A DNA stretch of 17,572 nt from JBEKYD01 sp049509915 (GTDB lineage Bacteria > Acidobacteriota > Terriglobia > Bryobacterales > Bryobacteraceae): NCBI GenBank assembly GCA_049509915.1, contig JBEKZL010000162.1, forward strand, positions 1 through 17,572. The letters run 5' to 3'. The notes beneath the pieces were generated by a model that saw only the letters and a program-made list of their open reading frames with translations, was not told where the DNA came from and ran no database searches. Made by a program: the position numbers and the translations under genes. Shown here in pieces: positions 1 to 8,500 of this stretch (positions are counted from its first letter, which is position 1; each line of letters starts with the position of its first letter).

Positions 1-969
1 CTCCGCCACCCGGACCACCTTGCCCATCAGCACGCCGCGATGGCGTGGGGCGCGTCCGCTCACCACCGCCTGATGGTTGGTGCCACTCAAAAAGAACGCA
101 CCGAGGCCGCGCGAGTAGACCTGCTCCAACTCCAGTTCGGCGGCGCGATCGATCGGAGGAGCCATCCCCGCCACGGCATCGTCCACCGCCTTGCGATAGG
201 CACGCGTAGCCAGCGCCACGTAAGCGGCATCCTTGTAGCGGCCTTCGATTTTGAGGGCGGAAACGCCGATCCCGACAATCTCGGGAATCTGGCGCAGGGC
301 GTACAGATCGCCGGGGGAAAGAAGATAGCGGGCATCGCCGAGTGGCTCGAGCTTGCCGTTCACCATCATTTCGTAAGGCAAGCGGCAAGCCTGCGCGCAC
401 TGGCCGCGATTGGCGCTGCGGCCGCCCCAGGCTTCCGACGAAAAACACTGGCCGGAAAAGGCGACGCACAGCGCGCCATGCACGAAGATTTCCAGCTCGC
501 AGGCGGTCGCCGCGCGGATGGCGCGGATCTCGTCGAGCGAAAGCTCGCGGGCCAGCGTAACCCTGGTGGCGCCCAGCCGCTCGGCCAGCCGCACTCCCTC
601 GGCGTTGGTCACCGACATCTGCGTGCTGGCGTGAATCTCGAGATCGGGAGCGATCTCCCGCGCCAGCCTGGCAATGCCCAGGTCCTGGACAATGATGGCG
701 TCGGCGCCGGCCCGCGCAATGGCTTCGAGAGCGCGGCACGCCTCCCCGATTTCGTGCTCGAATACCAGCGTATTGAAGGTCACGTAGCCGCGTACCCCGC
801 GCCGGTGCAGGGTCGCCATCGCCTCCGGCAGTTCGCTCGCCTCGAACCCCACCTTGGCGCGCGCCGTGAAGTGGCGCAGGCCGAAGTACACCGCGTCCGC
901 CCCGGCCTCTATCGCCGCCCGCAATTGTGGCCAATAACCTGTCGGACTCATGATTTCGGGTTTGCGCAC
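1..969 (-). CDS. Peptidase U32 family protein (Fe-S type), C-terminus beyond window
   Basis: The minus-strand frame is open from 969 to the window edge (323 codons; the C-terminus is missing). It carries the U32 signature EIFVHGALC at about residues 160-168. Cysteines at about 168, 175, 191 and 195 are spaced X6, X15 and X3, the pattern that binds an Fe-S cluster in characterised U32 proteins. Despite the 'collagenase-like peptidase' label, characterised members (RlhA, TrhP, UbiU/UbiV) take part in RNA or ubiquinone hydroxylation, so a modification enzyme is more likely than a protease; the substrate cannot be told here. I chose the GTG at 969 over the ATG at 951 because it restores the usual N-terminus MRKPEIMSPTGYWPQLRAAI, like the family's 'KPELLAPAG' opening. 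No strong Shine-Dalgarno supports either start. It lies 30 nt after the GNAT gene on the same strand, suggesting one operon. Confidence 0.88.
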   Translation of the reverse strand, partial: MRKPEIMSPTGYWPQLRAAIEAGADAVYFGLRHFTARAKVGFEASELPEAMATLHRRGVRGYVTFNTLVFEHEIGEACRALEAIARAGADAIIVQDLGIARLAREIAPDLEIHASTQMSVTNAEGVRLAERLGATRVTLARELSLDEIRAIRAATACELEIFVHGALCVAFSGQCFSSEAWGGRSANRGQCAQACRLPYEMMVNGKLEPLGDARYLLSPGDLYALRQIPEIVGIGVSALKIEGRYKDAAYVALATRAYRKAVDDAVAGMAPPIDRAAELELEQVYSRGLGAFFLSGTNHQAVVSGRAPRHRGVLMGKVVRVAE

Positions 970-999
970 GGGTAGTTTCAGGAGAGAGCCGATCCACTC

Positions 1000-1557
1000 C
1001 TATGATACCTGGGCGGGACGTCCGGAACCCGGCGGGTGGCGACCGATCTCCAGGAACCTCACCCGATCCATGGCGTACCGGACCAGGCGCACACCTTCGC
1101 TTTCGAATTCGCCATCGAATTGCAGTCCGAGCTTCTCCATAATCCGGATCGACGCCCGGTTTTCAGGCATTGCGATGGAAACCACACGCTCCAGGCCTGC
1201 CCGCTCGAAAGCGTCGTCGAGGGCCCCGGCGGCTGCTTCACTCGCCAGGCCGCGCCCCCAATACGCGCGTGCCAGCCACCAGCCGATCTCCAGCTCCAGT
1301 CCGTCGCGCCAGATACCGACGCCACAGAAGCCAATCAGGTTCCCGGTAGGCTTCTCCATCAGCTTCCAGCGACAGAACCCGCGAGTGCGATACAGCTCTA
1401 TCTGGCGGACGACGAACGACCGGATACGGTCGTCGCTCCAGGGCACGCCGCCGGTGATATAGCGCATCACTTCGGCATCGGTCGCGATCGGGCGGAACGC
1501 GGTCCAGTCGGCGCTCCGCCACGTGTCGAGGATGAGGCGCTCCGTCTCCAGGGCCAT
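1000..1557 (-). CDS. GNAT family N-acetyltransferase (RimJ/RimL-like)
   Basis: This 185-residue protein has the layout of the GNAT subfamily related to the ribosomal-protein acetyltransferases RimJ/RimL. It opens with LETERLILDTW. A central strand (GLELEIGWWLARAYWGRGLA, about residues 86-105) leads into the acetyl-CoA pyrophosphate-binding turn, with AYWGRGLA matching the Q/RxxGxG/A motif. The late segment PENRASIRIMEKLGLQFDG (about 130-148) matches the family's typical 'N.AS..v.eKlGF'. Such enzymes transfer an acetyl group from acetyl-CoA to an amine; the substrate cannot be predicted. The start lies 7 nt after the stop of the upstream ABC ATPase, so translation of the two is probably linked. 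No clear Shine-Dalgarno is visible. Confidence 0.85.
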   Translation of the reverse strand: MALETERLILDTWRSADWTAFRPIATDAEVMRYITGGVPWSDDRIRSFVVRQIELYRTRGFCRWKLMEKPTGNLIGFCGVGIWRDGLELEIGWWLARAYWGRGLASEAAAGALDDAFERAGLERVVSIAMPENRASIRIMEKLGLQFDGEFESEGVRLVRYAMDRVRFLEIGRHPPGSGRPAQVS

Positions 1558-1564
1558 ACCGATA

Positions 1565-2245
1565 TCATTGCTCGACGGCGGCGACCCGTCCGTCCCGAAG
1601 GTGGACGCGGACGCCGGCGATGGCAGCGGCTTCGGCCGAGTGAGTGGCCATGAGCACGGCCGCGCCCAACCGCGTGGCGCACTCTTTCAGCAGCCCCAGC
1701 ACTTGCTCGCCGCTGGCCGTATCCAGGTTGCCGGTGGGCTCGTCGGCTATCACCACCCCCGGCGAATGCACCAGCGCGCGGGCGATGGCGACGCGCTGTA
1801 GTTGGCCGCCGGAAAGCTGGTACGGCAGGCTGGAGGACTTCTCTTCCAGGCCAACCCAGCGCAGCCGCTCGCGGGCGGCGTCGCGGGCTTTCGGCACGCG
1901 CGCCAACAGCAGCGGCAGCTCCACGTTCTCCACGGCGGAAAGCGTCGGCAGCAGTTGAAAAAACTGAAAGACAAAACCGATGCGGTTGCGGCGCAATGCG
2001 GTCAATTCCCGTTCGCCCAGCGCGCTGGTGGAGCGGCCGTCGATCCGCACCTCTCCCGACGAGGGGAAATCCATGGCGCCCGCCAGGTTGAGCAGCGTGG
2101 TCTTGCCACAGCCGCTGCGGCCCACCAGCGCCGTCACGGTGGCCGGCATCAGTTCGAGGTCGATCGAGTGCAAAACCGGTACCGGCTGGCCGCCGTTGTC
2201 GTATGTTTTGGAGACGGCGCGGAGTTCCACGCGAGGGGCAGGCAT
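1565..2245 (-). CDS. ABC transporter ATP-binding protein (MacB/LolD type)
   Basis: The call is a 226-residue ATPase from the ATG at 2245. The frame is open upstream to 2365, but those extra 40 residues are low-complexity and cover the divergent intergenic region, whereas MPAPRVELRAVSKTYDNGG is the normal family opening, preceded by GGAGAG. Walker A is GRSGCGKT (about 42-49), the Q-loop glutamine lies in FVFQFFQLLPTLSAVENVELPL (about 91-112, key residue Q94), the signature is LSGGQ (144-148), Walker B is VVIADEP (164-170) and the switch histidine is H202. The FxFQ..xLlP.lsa.ENV pattern places it with ATPases of LolD/MacB/FtsE-like systems, which power lipoprotein release or efflux across two membranes. 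No FtsX/MacB-type permease is found in the window, so its membrane partner is encoded elsewhere. Genes downstream are a GNAT enzyme and a U32 protein. Confidence 0.9.
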   Translation of the reverse strand: MPAPRVELRAVSKTYDNGGQPVPVLHSIDLELMPATVTALVGRSGCGKTTLLNLAGAMDFPSSGEVRIDGRSTSALGERELTALRRNRIGFVFQFFQLLPTLSAVENVELPLLLARVPKARDAARERLRWVGLEEKSSSLPYQLSGGQLQRVAIARALVHSPGVVIADEPTGNLDTASGEQVLGLLKECATRLGAAVLMATHSAEAAAIAGVRVHLRDGRVAAVEQ

Positions 2246-2339
2246 CTCTCTCCATGTAAGCACGAAGTCGGGAGCCCGAGTGTGCTGTAAGCTGTATGCT
2301 GAGAGTCGTTGAGCTGACGGCTCTTCTGATGCTTGCCCC
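2246..2339. other. Divergent intergenic region upstream of the glycan cluster
   Basis: This 94-nt gap separates the minus-strand ABC ATPase from the plus-strand glycan cluster, so it should hold promoters in both directions. I found no convincing -35/-10 pair. It is less GC-rich than its surroundings and contains short repeated GCTGTA-like words around 2284-2300. Neither strand shows a strong riboswitch-like or operator-like structure. Confidence 0.4.
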
Positions 2340-3905
2340 ATGGAACCCACCGGCCAATACAACACGCGCCCGCGGCTGCTGATTCTGGTGGTCGCTTACA
2401 ACGCCGAAAAGACCATCGACGCCGTGATCGCCCGCATTCCGGGGAGCCTGGCCCGGAAGTACGACGTGGAGATCCTGATTCTCGACGACGCCTCCGCCGA
2501 CGCCACTTTCTCGCACAGCCATGGCCTGGGGCGGCGCCAGGAAACGCCCTTCCCCGTTCGCGTCCTGTTCAATGCCCGGCGCGAGGGATACGGCGCCATT
2601 CAGAAGCTGGGCTACCAATACGGCATCGAGAACGGGTTCGACCTGGTGGCACTGCTGCACGGCGACGGCCAGTACCCGCCGGAATGCCTGCTGGACCTTT
2701 TGGAGCCGCTGCGGTCTGGGGAAGCGGCGGCGGTGCTGGGCTCGCGCATGGCCACTCGCTGGGGCGCTCTCCGCGACGGAATGCCGCTTTACAAATTCGT
2801 CGGCAACCGCATCCTCACCTGGCTTGAAAACGGGCTGCTGCACACCGGTTTCAGCGAGCTCCACTGCGGCTACCGGGCGTACTCGGTGGACGCCCTGCGG
2901 GCGGTTCCTTTCGCCCGCAATAGCAACGATTTCGTGTTCGATACCGAGCTCGCGATTCAACTTCTGATCGCCGGCCGGAGGATTTCCGAGGCGCCCGTTC
3001 CGACCTATTCCGGCGACGAAATCCGGAGCGTCAATGGGCTGGTTTACGCCGCCAAAGTGCTGGCGGCCGCGATCAAGGCCCGGTTGCAGGAATTGAGCCT
3101 CTTCTACGATCGCCGCTTCGACTGCGCGCCTCCCGAAACCTATTCGCCCTATACCTTGAAGTTGCACTACACCAGCCCGCATTCGATGACCCGCGACCGG
3201 GTTCGGCCCGGCTGTCGGGTGCTGGACCTCGGTTGCGCCGGCGGCTACATGGGCGCGGTATTGAAAACTCAGAAGAACTGCTTCGTCCGCGGGCTTGACG
3301 TAACTCCGGTCCGGGATGGGATACTCGACGAGTTCGCCATTCACGACCTGAACGATGGCGTGCCGCCGATCGGGCCCGGCCAGTACGACGTCGTCCTGCT
3401 GCTCGACGTGATCGAGCATCTCAACCGCCCCGAAGCGTTTCTGGAGGAAATGCATCGCGCCCTCGGCGCCAGTCCCTCGACCGAGGTCGTCCTGAGTACC
3501 GGCAACGTTGCCTGCCTGGTGACCCGGCTCATGCTCCTCACCGGACAGTTCAATTACGGCAAACGCGGCATTCTGGATGTTACTCACACCCGGTTATTCA
3601 CCTTTGCATCCATGCGGCGGGCGCTGGTGCAGGCGGGTTTCGATATTGTGGAAATCAAGGGCGTTCCCGCGCCATTTCCGTTGGCAATTGGCGATAACTT
3701 CCTGAGCCGGGCGTTATTGGCCATCAACCGCCTGGCCATCCACCTTTCCCGCGGTCTTTTTGCCTACCAGATCTTCATCCGCGCGACGGCGCAACCCACC
3801 CTGGAGTCGCTGCTTCGCGACGCCGAGGGCAAATCCAGAGAGAGGCTCGGAAGGCTCGAATCCGCACCTTTGCCCGCGATCGACCGCCTCGCTGGCCACG
3901 GCTAA
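2340..3905 (+). CDS. Bifunctional GT2 glycosyltransferase / SAM methyltransferase
   Basis: This is a 521-residue two-domain protein. Residues about 10-255 form a GT-A fold of family GT2 in the dolichyl/polyprenyl-phosphate sugar synthase style. It has the nucleotide-binding opening RPRLLILVVAYNAEKTIDAV, the acidic pair LDD at 48-50, and the metal-binding motif LHGDGQYPPE around 106-115. Residues about 285-440 form a class I SAM-dependent methyltransferase with motif I VLDLGCAGGYMG (from residue 294) and the motif VVLLLDVIEHLNRPE. The C-terminal 80 residues are helical and end in a basic, hydrophilic tail. It likely transfers a sugar from a nucleotide or lipid carrier and methylates a sugar or the product; neither substrate is readable. 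It heads the plus-strand cluster, 76 nt before the export permease. No Shine-Dalgarno is evident before the ATG. Confidence 0.9.
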   Translation: MEPTGQYNTRPRLLILVVAYNAEKTIDAVIARIPGSLARKYDVEILILDDASADATFSHSHGLGRRQETPFPVRVLFNARREGYGAIQKLGYQYGIENGFDLVALLHGDGQYPPECLLDLLEPLRSGEAAAVLGSRMATRWGALRDGMPLYKFVGNRILTWLENGLLHTGFSELHCGYRAYSVDALRAVPFARNSNDFVFDTELAIQLLIAGRRISEAPVPTYSGDEIRSVNGLVYAAKVLAAAIKARLQELSLFYDRRFDCAPPETYSPYTLKLHYTSPHSMTRDRVRPGCRVLDLGCAGGYMGAVLKTQKNCFVRGLDVTPVRDGILDEFAIHDLNDGVPPIGPGQYDVVLLLDVIEHLNRPEAFLEEMHRALGASPSTEVVLSTGNVACLVTRLMLLTGQFNYGKRGILDVTHTRLFTFASMRRALVQAGFDIVEIKGVPAPFPLAIGDNFLSRALLAINRLAIHLSRGLFAYQIFIRATAQPTLESLLRDAEGKSRERLGRLESAPLPAIDRLAGHG

Positions 3906-3981
3906 CGGCTGCGCCGTGGGGTACACTAAGGAACAGTGTTTCCCTCCGGCGACGTTTTTGTGGTGCCGGCTCTTCTAGACC

Positions 3982-4803
3982 ATGAGTGTGCCATTTATAA
4001 CCAATGCCGACCGCTTCCCGGTACCGGTCCGCCCCATGCGGAACTGGACTGGCGACTATTGGTATCTGATCGAAAATCTGGTGTTGAAGGATTTCAAGAT
4101 CCGGTACCGCAATATGTCGTTGGGAGTGTTCTGGTCGCTGATCAATCCCCTGGTGATGATGTCGGTTTTGTGGTTTGTATTCACGCGGATTCTCCCCAAT
4201 GGCAATATTCCCCATTACGCGCTGTTCGTCCTGTGCGGTCTGGTGCCGTTTAACGTCTTCACCATGTGCTGGCTTAACGGCACGATTTCTCTGATCGACA
4301 ATGCGCACCTGATCAAGCGGGTCCCCGTCCCGCGCGAGGCGATTCCGGTCGCGGCGGTGTTAGCTAACTGCCTGCAGCTTGTCGCCCAGGTTCTGCTGTT
4401 GCTTTTCCTGGCGGCGGCGACGATGGGAATTCACCGCTCCTGGTTCTGGCTGCTGGCGATCTGGCCGTTCGAAGTTCTGTTCGTAACCGGTCTGGCGCTG
4501 ATGTTTTCGGCCTTTGACGTCTACGTGCGGGACGTGCGCTATGTGGTGGAATCGACCAATGTAGTTCTATTTTGGCTGGTGCCGATCGTTTACGACTTCC
4601 GGTGGATTCCGACCCAATACCGTGTAATCTATGCTTACAATCCGGTCGCGGCCATGGTGATGGCGCTGCGAAACATCCTTCTCGATCAGACCGCGCCAGC
4701 CGGCTCGCTGCTGGCGAAGGCGGCCATCAGTTCGGTGGCGATGTTTCTTCTGGGACTGGCTGTCTTTCGGCGGCTCCGGCCGAGGTTTTATAACTTTCTA
4801 TGA
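3982..4803 (+). CDS. ABC-2 type polysaccharide export permease (Wzm/TagG-like)
   Basis: This 273-residue inner-membrane protein has the ABC-2 permease layout. A cytosolic N-terminal segment contains ENLVLKDFKIRYRNMSLG (about 34-51), whose basic 'RYR.S.LG..W.l..P' pattern is typical of O-antigen, teichoic acid and capsule exporters. About six hydrophobic segments follow, for example WSLINPLVMMSVLWFVF, ALFVLCGLVPFNVF, LVAQVLLLLFLAAATMG, LFWLVPIVYDF and AAISSVAMFLLGLAVF. It should form the transmembrane channel for a lipid-linked glycan, powered by the next gene. Its stop overlaps that gene's start by 4 nt (ATGA), the standard coupling for the two halves of such a transporter. I cannot tell O antigen from another exported glycan, so I give no gene symbol. 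Confidence 0.93.
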   Translation: MSVPFITNADRFPVPVRPMRNWTGDYWYLIENLVLKDFKIRYRNMSLGVFWSLINPLVMMSVLWFVFTRILPNGNIPHYALFVLCGLVPFNVFTMCWLNGTISLIDNAHLIKRVPVPREAIPVAAVLANCLQLVAQVLLLLFLAAATMGIHRSWFWLLAIWPFEVLFVTGLALMFSAFDVYVRDVRYVVESTNVVLFWLVPIVYDFRWIPTQYRVIYAYNPVAAMVMALRNILLDQTAPAGSLLAKAAISSVAMFLLGLAVFRRLRPRFYNFL

Positions 4804-5546
4804 GCTCTCAGCCGGCAGTCGAATTCCGCGGGGTGTGGAAGACCTTCCACCGGCACACGGGACAGCTTCTGCTGCGCTCTCACTTCAAGAGGCTGCTGAC
4901 CTGGAAGCAGAGCGTGGAACGTTTTCACGCGTTGCGCGATGTGTCCTTCCAGGTGGAGCAGGGCGAGAGTCTGGCGGTGATGGGGAAAAACGGGGCCGGT
5001 AAGAGTACCATGTTAAGCCTGGTGGCCGGGCTGGTGCCGCCGGATCGCGGCGACGTTGTGACCCGTGGACGCGTGGCGGCTCTGCTGGAGTTGGGCTCGG
5101 GTTTTCATCCCGATCTGACGGGCCTGGAAAACATTCGCCTCAATGCCGCCCTGCTGGGCTTCAGCCGAAAACGAACCGCGGTGCGACTGGAGGAAATCGT
5201 GGATTTCGCGGAGATCGCGGATTTTATCCGGGAGCCGCTGCGCACCTATTCGAGCGGCATGACGATGCGTCTGGCCTTCTCGGTGGCGGTGAACCTGGAT
5301 CCCGATATTCTGCTCCTCGACGAAGTGCTGACGGTCGGCGACGCCGGGTTTCAGGCCAAGTGTTTTGACAGGATTCTCGACTTCAGGCGCCGAGGCAAGA
5401 CGATCATTTGCGTTTCTCATGCCGCCGGCATGGCCGAGCGGTTCTGTGGGCGGGCGCTCTGGTTGGATCACGGCGGACTGATGCTGGACGGCGAGATCGT
5501 CGAAGTGGGTTGCGCGTATCAAGGCTACCTGAACGCAGGCGCGTGA
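4800..5546 (+). CDS. ABC transporter ATP-binding protein for polysaccharide export (Wzt/TagH-like, short form)
   Basis: This 248-residue ATPase pairs with the overlapping permease gene. Walker A is GKNGAGKST (62-70), followed by the family-specific GRVAALLELGSGFHPDLTG (about 90-108). The signature is YSSGMTMRL (150-158), Walker B is ILLLDEVLTVGD (170-181) and the switch histidine is in VSHA (H207). The SSGM signature and the DEVL..GD sequence are diagnostic of Wzt/TagH/KpsT-type glycan exporters. It ends right after the ATPase domain. Wzt proteins that recognise a methylated or phosphorylated chain end (E. coli O8/O9a type) carry an additional C-terminal beta-sandwich of roughly 150-200 residues, absent here. 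The exporter is therefore predicted not to select capped chains by itself. Confidence 0.93.
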   Translation: MSSQPAVEFRGVWKTFHRHTGQLLLRSHFKRLLTWKQSVERFHALRDVSFQVEQGESLAVMGKNGAGKSTMLSLVAGLVPPDRGDVVTRGRVAALLELGSGFHPDLTGLENIRLNAALLGFSRKRTAVRLEEIVDFAEIADFIREPLRTYSSGMTMRLAFSVAVNLDPDILLLDEVLTVGDAGFQAKCFDRILDFRRRGKTIICVSHAAGMAERFCGRALWLDHGGLMLDGEIVEVGCAYQGYLNAGA

Positions 5547-5592
5547 GCCGGCCCAGACAAGCGGAATTGGTTGGCGAGGTGATCTTCAGGAA

Positions 5593-8500
5593 ATGAGCGA
5601 ATCGGCGACCTGCTGGTGCGGCAATTCCACCCTTGCACCCTTTTCCGGCGATTACCTGTGTTGCGCCGACTGCGAAACCCTGGTGTTGCGCCGCATGCCC
5701 ACGGCCGAGCAATTGATGGTCGCCGACGACGAGCGGGATTTCTACGGACAAGACTACTTCGATTACCAAGCGCGTACCCGCGGCCATCCGGCGCTCGAGG
5801 AACGGTCGCTTATCGAGTTGCGCGAGCGCTGCCTGTATTGGCTGAGGACGCTCTTGCCTTACAAGCTGCCGCCAGCCAGGATCCTGGAGATCGGCTGCGC
5901 GCACGGAGCGTTTGTGGCCTTGCTGCGGGCCGCCGGATTCGATGCCATGGGTTTGGAGTTGAGCGCGGCAACGGCGGACGGGGCCAGACGCCGGTTTGAC
6001 GTTCCCGTGGTGGCAGGCCCGATCGAAGCCCAGAACATCCCGCCCGAAAGTCTCGACGTCATTGTCTTGATGGATGTACTCGAGCAGCTCCACGATCCGC
6101 TCGATATGATGCGGAAGTGCCTGAAACTGCTGAAGCCAGATGGTCTGCTCTGTCTACAGACGCCGCGCTACCGGGAAGGCAAGACGCTGGAGCTCATGCA
6201 GGCGGATCAAGACCCATTCCCCGCCATGCTCGTGCTGGACCAGCATACATATCTGTTCAGTGGGAAGTCGGTTCGCCTGCTGCTGGAGCGGTCGGGAGCG
6301 GAGCACATTAGTTTCGAGCCCGCGATTTTTGGCGCCTACGACATGTCGCTGGTGGCCGGGCGTCAACCGCTCTCGCGGTTTGCCGAGGAGGAAATCGAGG
6401 CCAATTTGAAGCTCCGCCCTTCCGGGCGGCTGGTGCTGGCGATGCTCGACCTGGATCGCCATTGCCAGGTGGCACTCACTCGTTCCCGTGAAGTGGAAGC
6501 GTCGCTGGCTCGCCAACTCCAAAACGGAGCCATTCTGGAGCGCGCGTACGCCGAATCGGAAGCCGACCGCGCCGCCCGGCTCCAGAATATCTTGAAGCTG
6601 GAAGAACTGGTGCGCGCGGCCCAGGCACAGGCGAGCGTAACGCTTGCCTCGCTCGAGCGGATTCGGGCGGAAAACGGTGAGCTGGCCCGGCTGAACGAGC
6701 AGGATCGGATCGAGAACGAGCAAAAGCGGCGTGAGATCGAGCGCGTCCGAGCCGAGAGCGGCGAACTGGCTCGCCAGAGCGAGCAAAAGCGGCGTGAACT
6801 GGAAAGCCGGTTGGCTGACGAAGAGCGAAGGTCCTCGATCGGCGAATCACTCCTTGGGCGCATCCGGGGAAGCTACGTCTATCGGTTGATGCGGGCTTGC
6901 GGTCTTTGGGGATGGTTGGACGACAGCCAGCGCGCCGGCGCGCCGGACCGGCGCCCTGTGGCCTTGCGGCGGGTTGCGGTGGATCTCACCCCGGTCCAGC
7001 CAGGGGGCGAGAACGGCGGCGCCAAGGTGATGACTCTGGAGCTGCTGCGCCATCTGGCCCTGATGGCTCCGGAGTGCCAGTTTATTCTCCTGACTTCGGA
7101 GTCGAGCCATGACGAGCTGGCCGCGCTGGCCGCCGCCAATGTCAAACGGCTCTGCGTTCACCGGCCGGGCGGCGCGCTTTCCGCCGCCGATAATTTCGCC
7201 GTCCGTTTGCGGCGCGTCCTGGGCCGCGTGCTCTCCGTCCGGCGGCTCAATCAATTGGCGGGTTTGTACCGCGAAGCCACCGGCCAGGTGGTGGTTGGCA
7301 GCGACCTAGTGCGGCGGCTCGATGCGGACCTGCTGTTCTGCCCCTTTACCGCGCCTTACTACTTCCACCCTTCCGTTCCCACGGTTTCGGTCGTTTACGA
7401 TTTGCAACACCGTGAGTATCGCCAGTTTTTCAGCGAACTGCAGGTGTACGAGCGGGAGCGCTCATTCGATCAGGCCTGCCGGCTGGCCAGCCGCCTGGTA
7501 TGCATCTCCGATTACGTACGCAAAGCCGTGCTCGAATCCGGCCTGGTGCCGGCGGAACGGCTCGAAACCGTCCCCATTCAGTTGGGAGAGCGCCTGCCTC
7601 GGGTGGCTCCAGAATCGCGCGCGCCGGTGCTTCGGTCGCTGGGCCTGGAACCCGAACGCTATCTGCTCTACCCCGCCAATTTCTGGCCGCACAAGAATCA
7701 CGAAATGCTGCTGACGGCCTTCGGACTATACCGCTCCAGCCACCCGGACTCGGATTTGAAACTGGTACTGACCGGGGCGCCGGGCACCCGCCAGGACTTT
7801 CTGGTGGATGCCGCCGCCCGTATGGGCATGAGCGGATCGGTGGTCTTCCCCGGCTATGTTCCCGAGGCCGATTTCAGCGCGCTCATGCAGGGTTCGATGG
7901 CGCTCATCTTCCCTTCGCTGTTCGAAGGGTTCGGCATGCCGTTGCTGGAGGCCATGGCCGCCGCCCGGCCCTTGCTGGTGAGCAATGCTACCAGCCTGCC
8001 GGAAGTGGCCGGGGACGCGGCGCTCTTGTTCGACGCCCGCCGGCCGATGGAAATCGTCGATGCCATCGCCCGAATCGCCTCCGATCCCCAATTGCGCGCC
8101 GAACTGGCGGCGGCATCGGCGCACCGCTTGCAGGCGTTTGGCGGCGCCCGCGAAATGGCGGCCAGTTATCTGAGGATTTTTCACGACGCGTGCAGCCAGT
8201 CCGCCGATCTGGAACCGGCCGTGCATGGTATCTTCGACGACGGCTGGCTCGGTGAGCGGATGACGGTGGTTTATGGGCGCGGACACGATTGGCGCCGGCT
8301 GCGCGTACGCCTGGCGGTTCCCGACTGGGCGCCGGTTCCGAAGCTCGACGTGCGCGTTTCTTCTCGCGGCGACGATGGCGACCGGCTGCGGATGGGGGTA
8401 GCTGCCGGAACCTCGGCCACCGTCAATGTGGCCCTCAGCGGCGAGACCGAGTGGGCCGAAATGAGGTGCTCGCCCACGTTTCAGCCGGACATCTGCGGAG

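Noticed and set aside
40..975. A 311-codon plus-strand open frame at the left edge
   Set aside because: It is antisense to the U32 gene, whose signature and cysteine motif are unambiguous.
1467..3587. A 706-codon open frame on the minus strand across the GNAT, ABC ATPase and GT2-methyltransferase genes
   Set aside because: It lies in another frame of, or antisense to, three genes with clear family motifs. Its translation is rich in R, G, A, H and Q without domain motifs, as expected of a GC-rich shadow frame.
3915..3940. Short ACACT...AGTGT inverted repeat before the permease gene
   Set aside because: Only 5 bp of stem with a 7-nt loop; this is expected by chance and has no supporting context.
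4800..5592. The short Wzt-like ATPase as a truncated or frameshifted long form
   Set aside because: It ends cleanly after the ATPase domain at a usual length for KpsT/TagH-type proteins, and only 46 nt separate it from the next gene with no remnant of a C-terminal domain.
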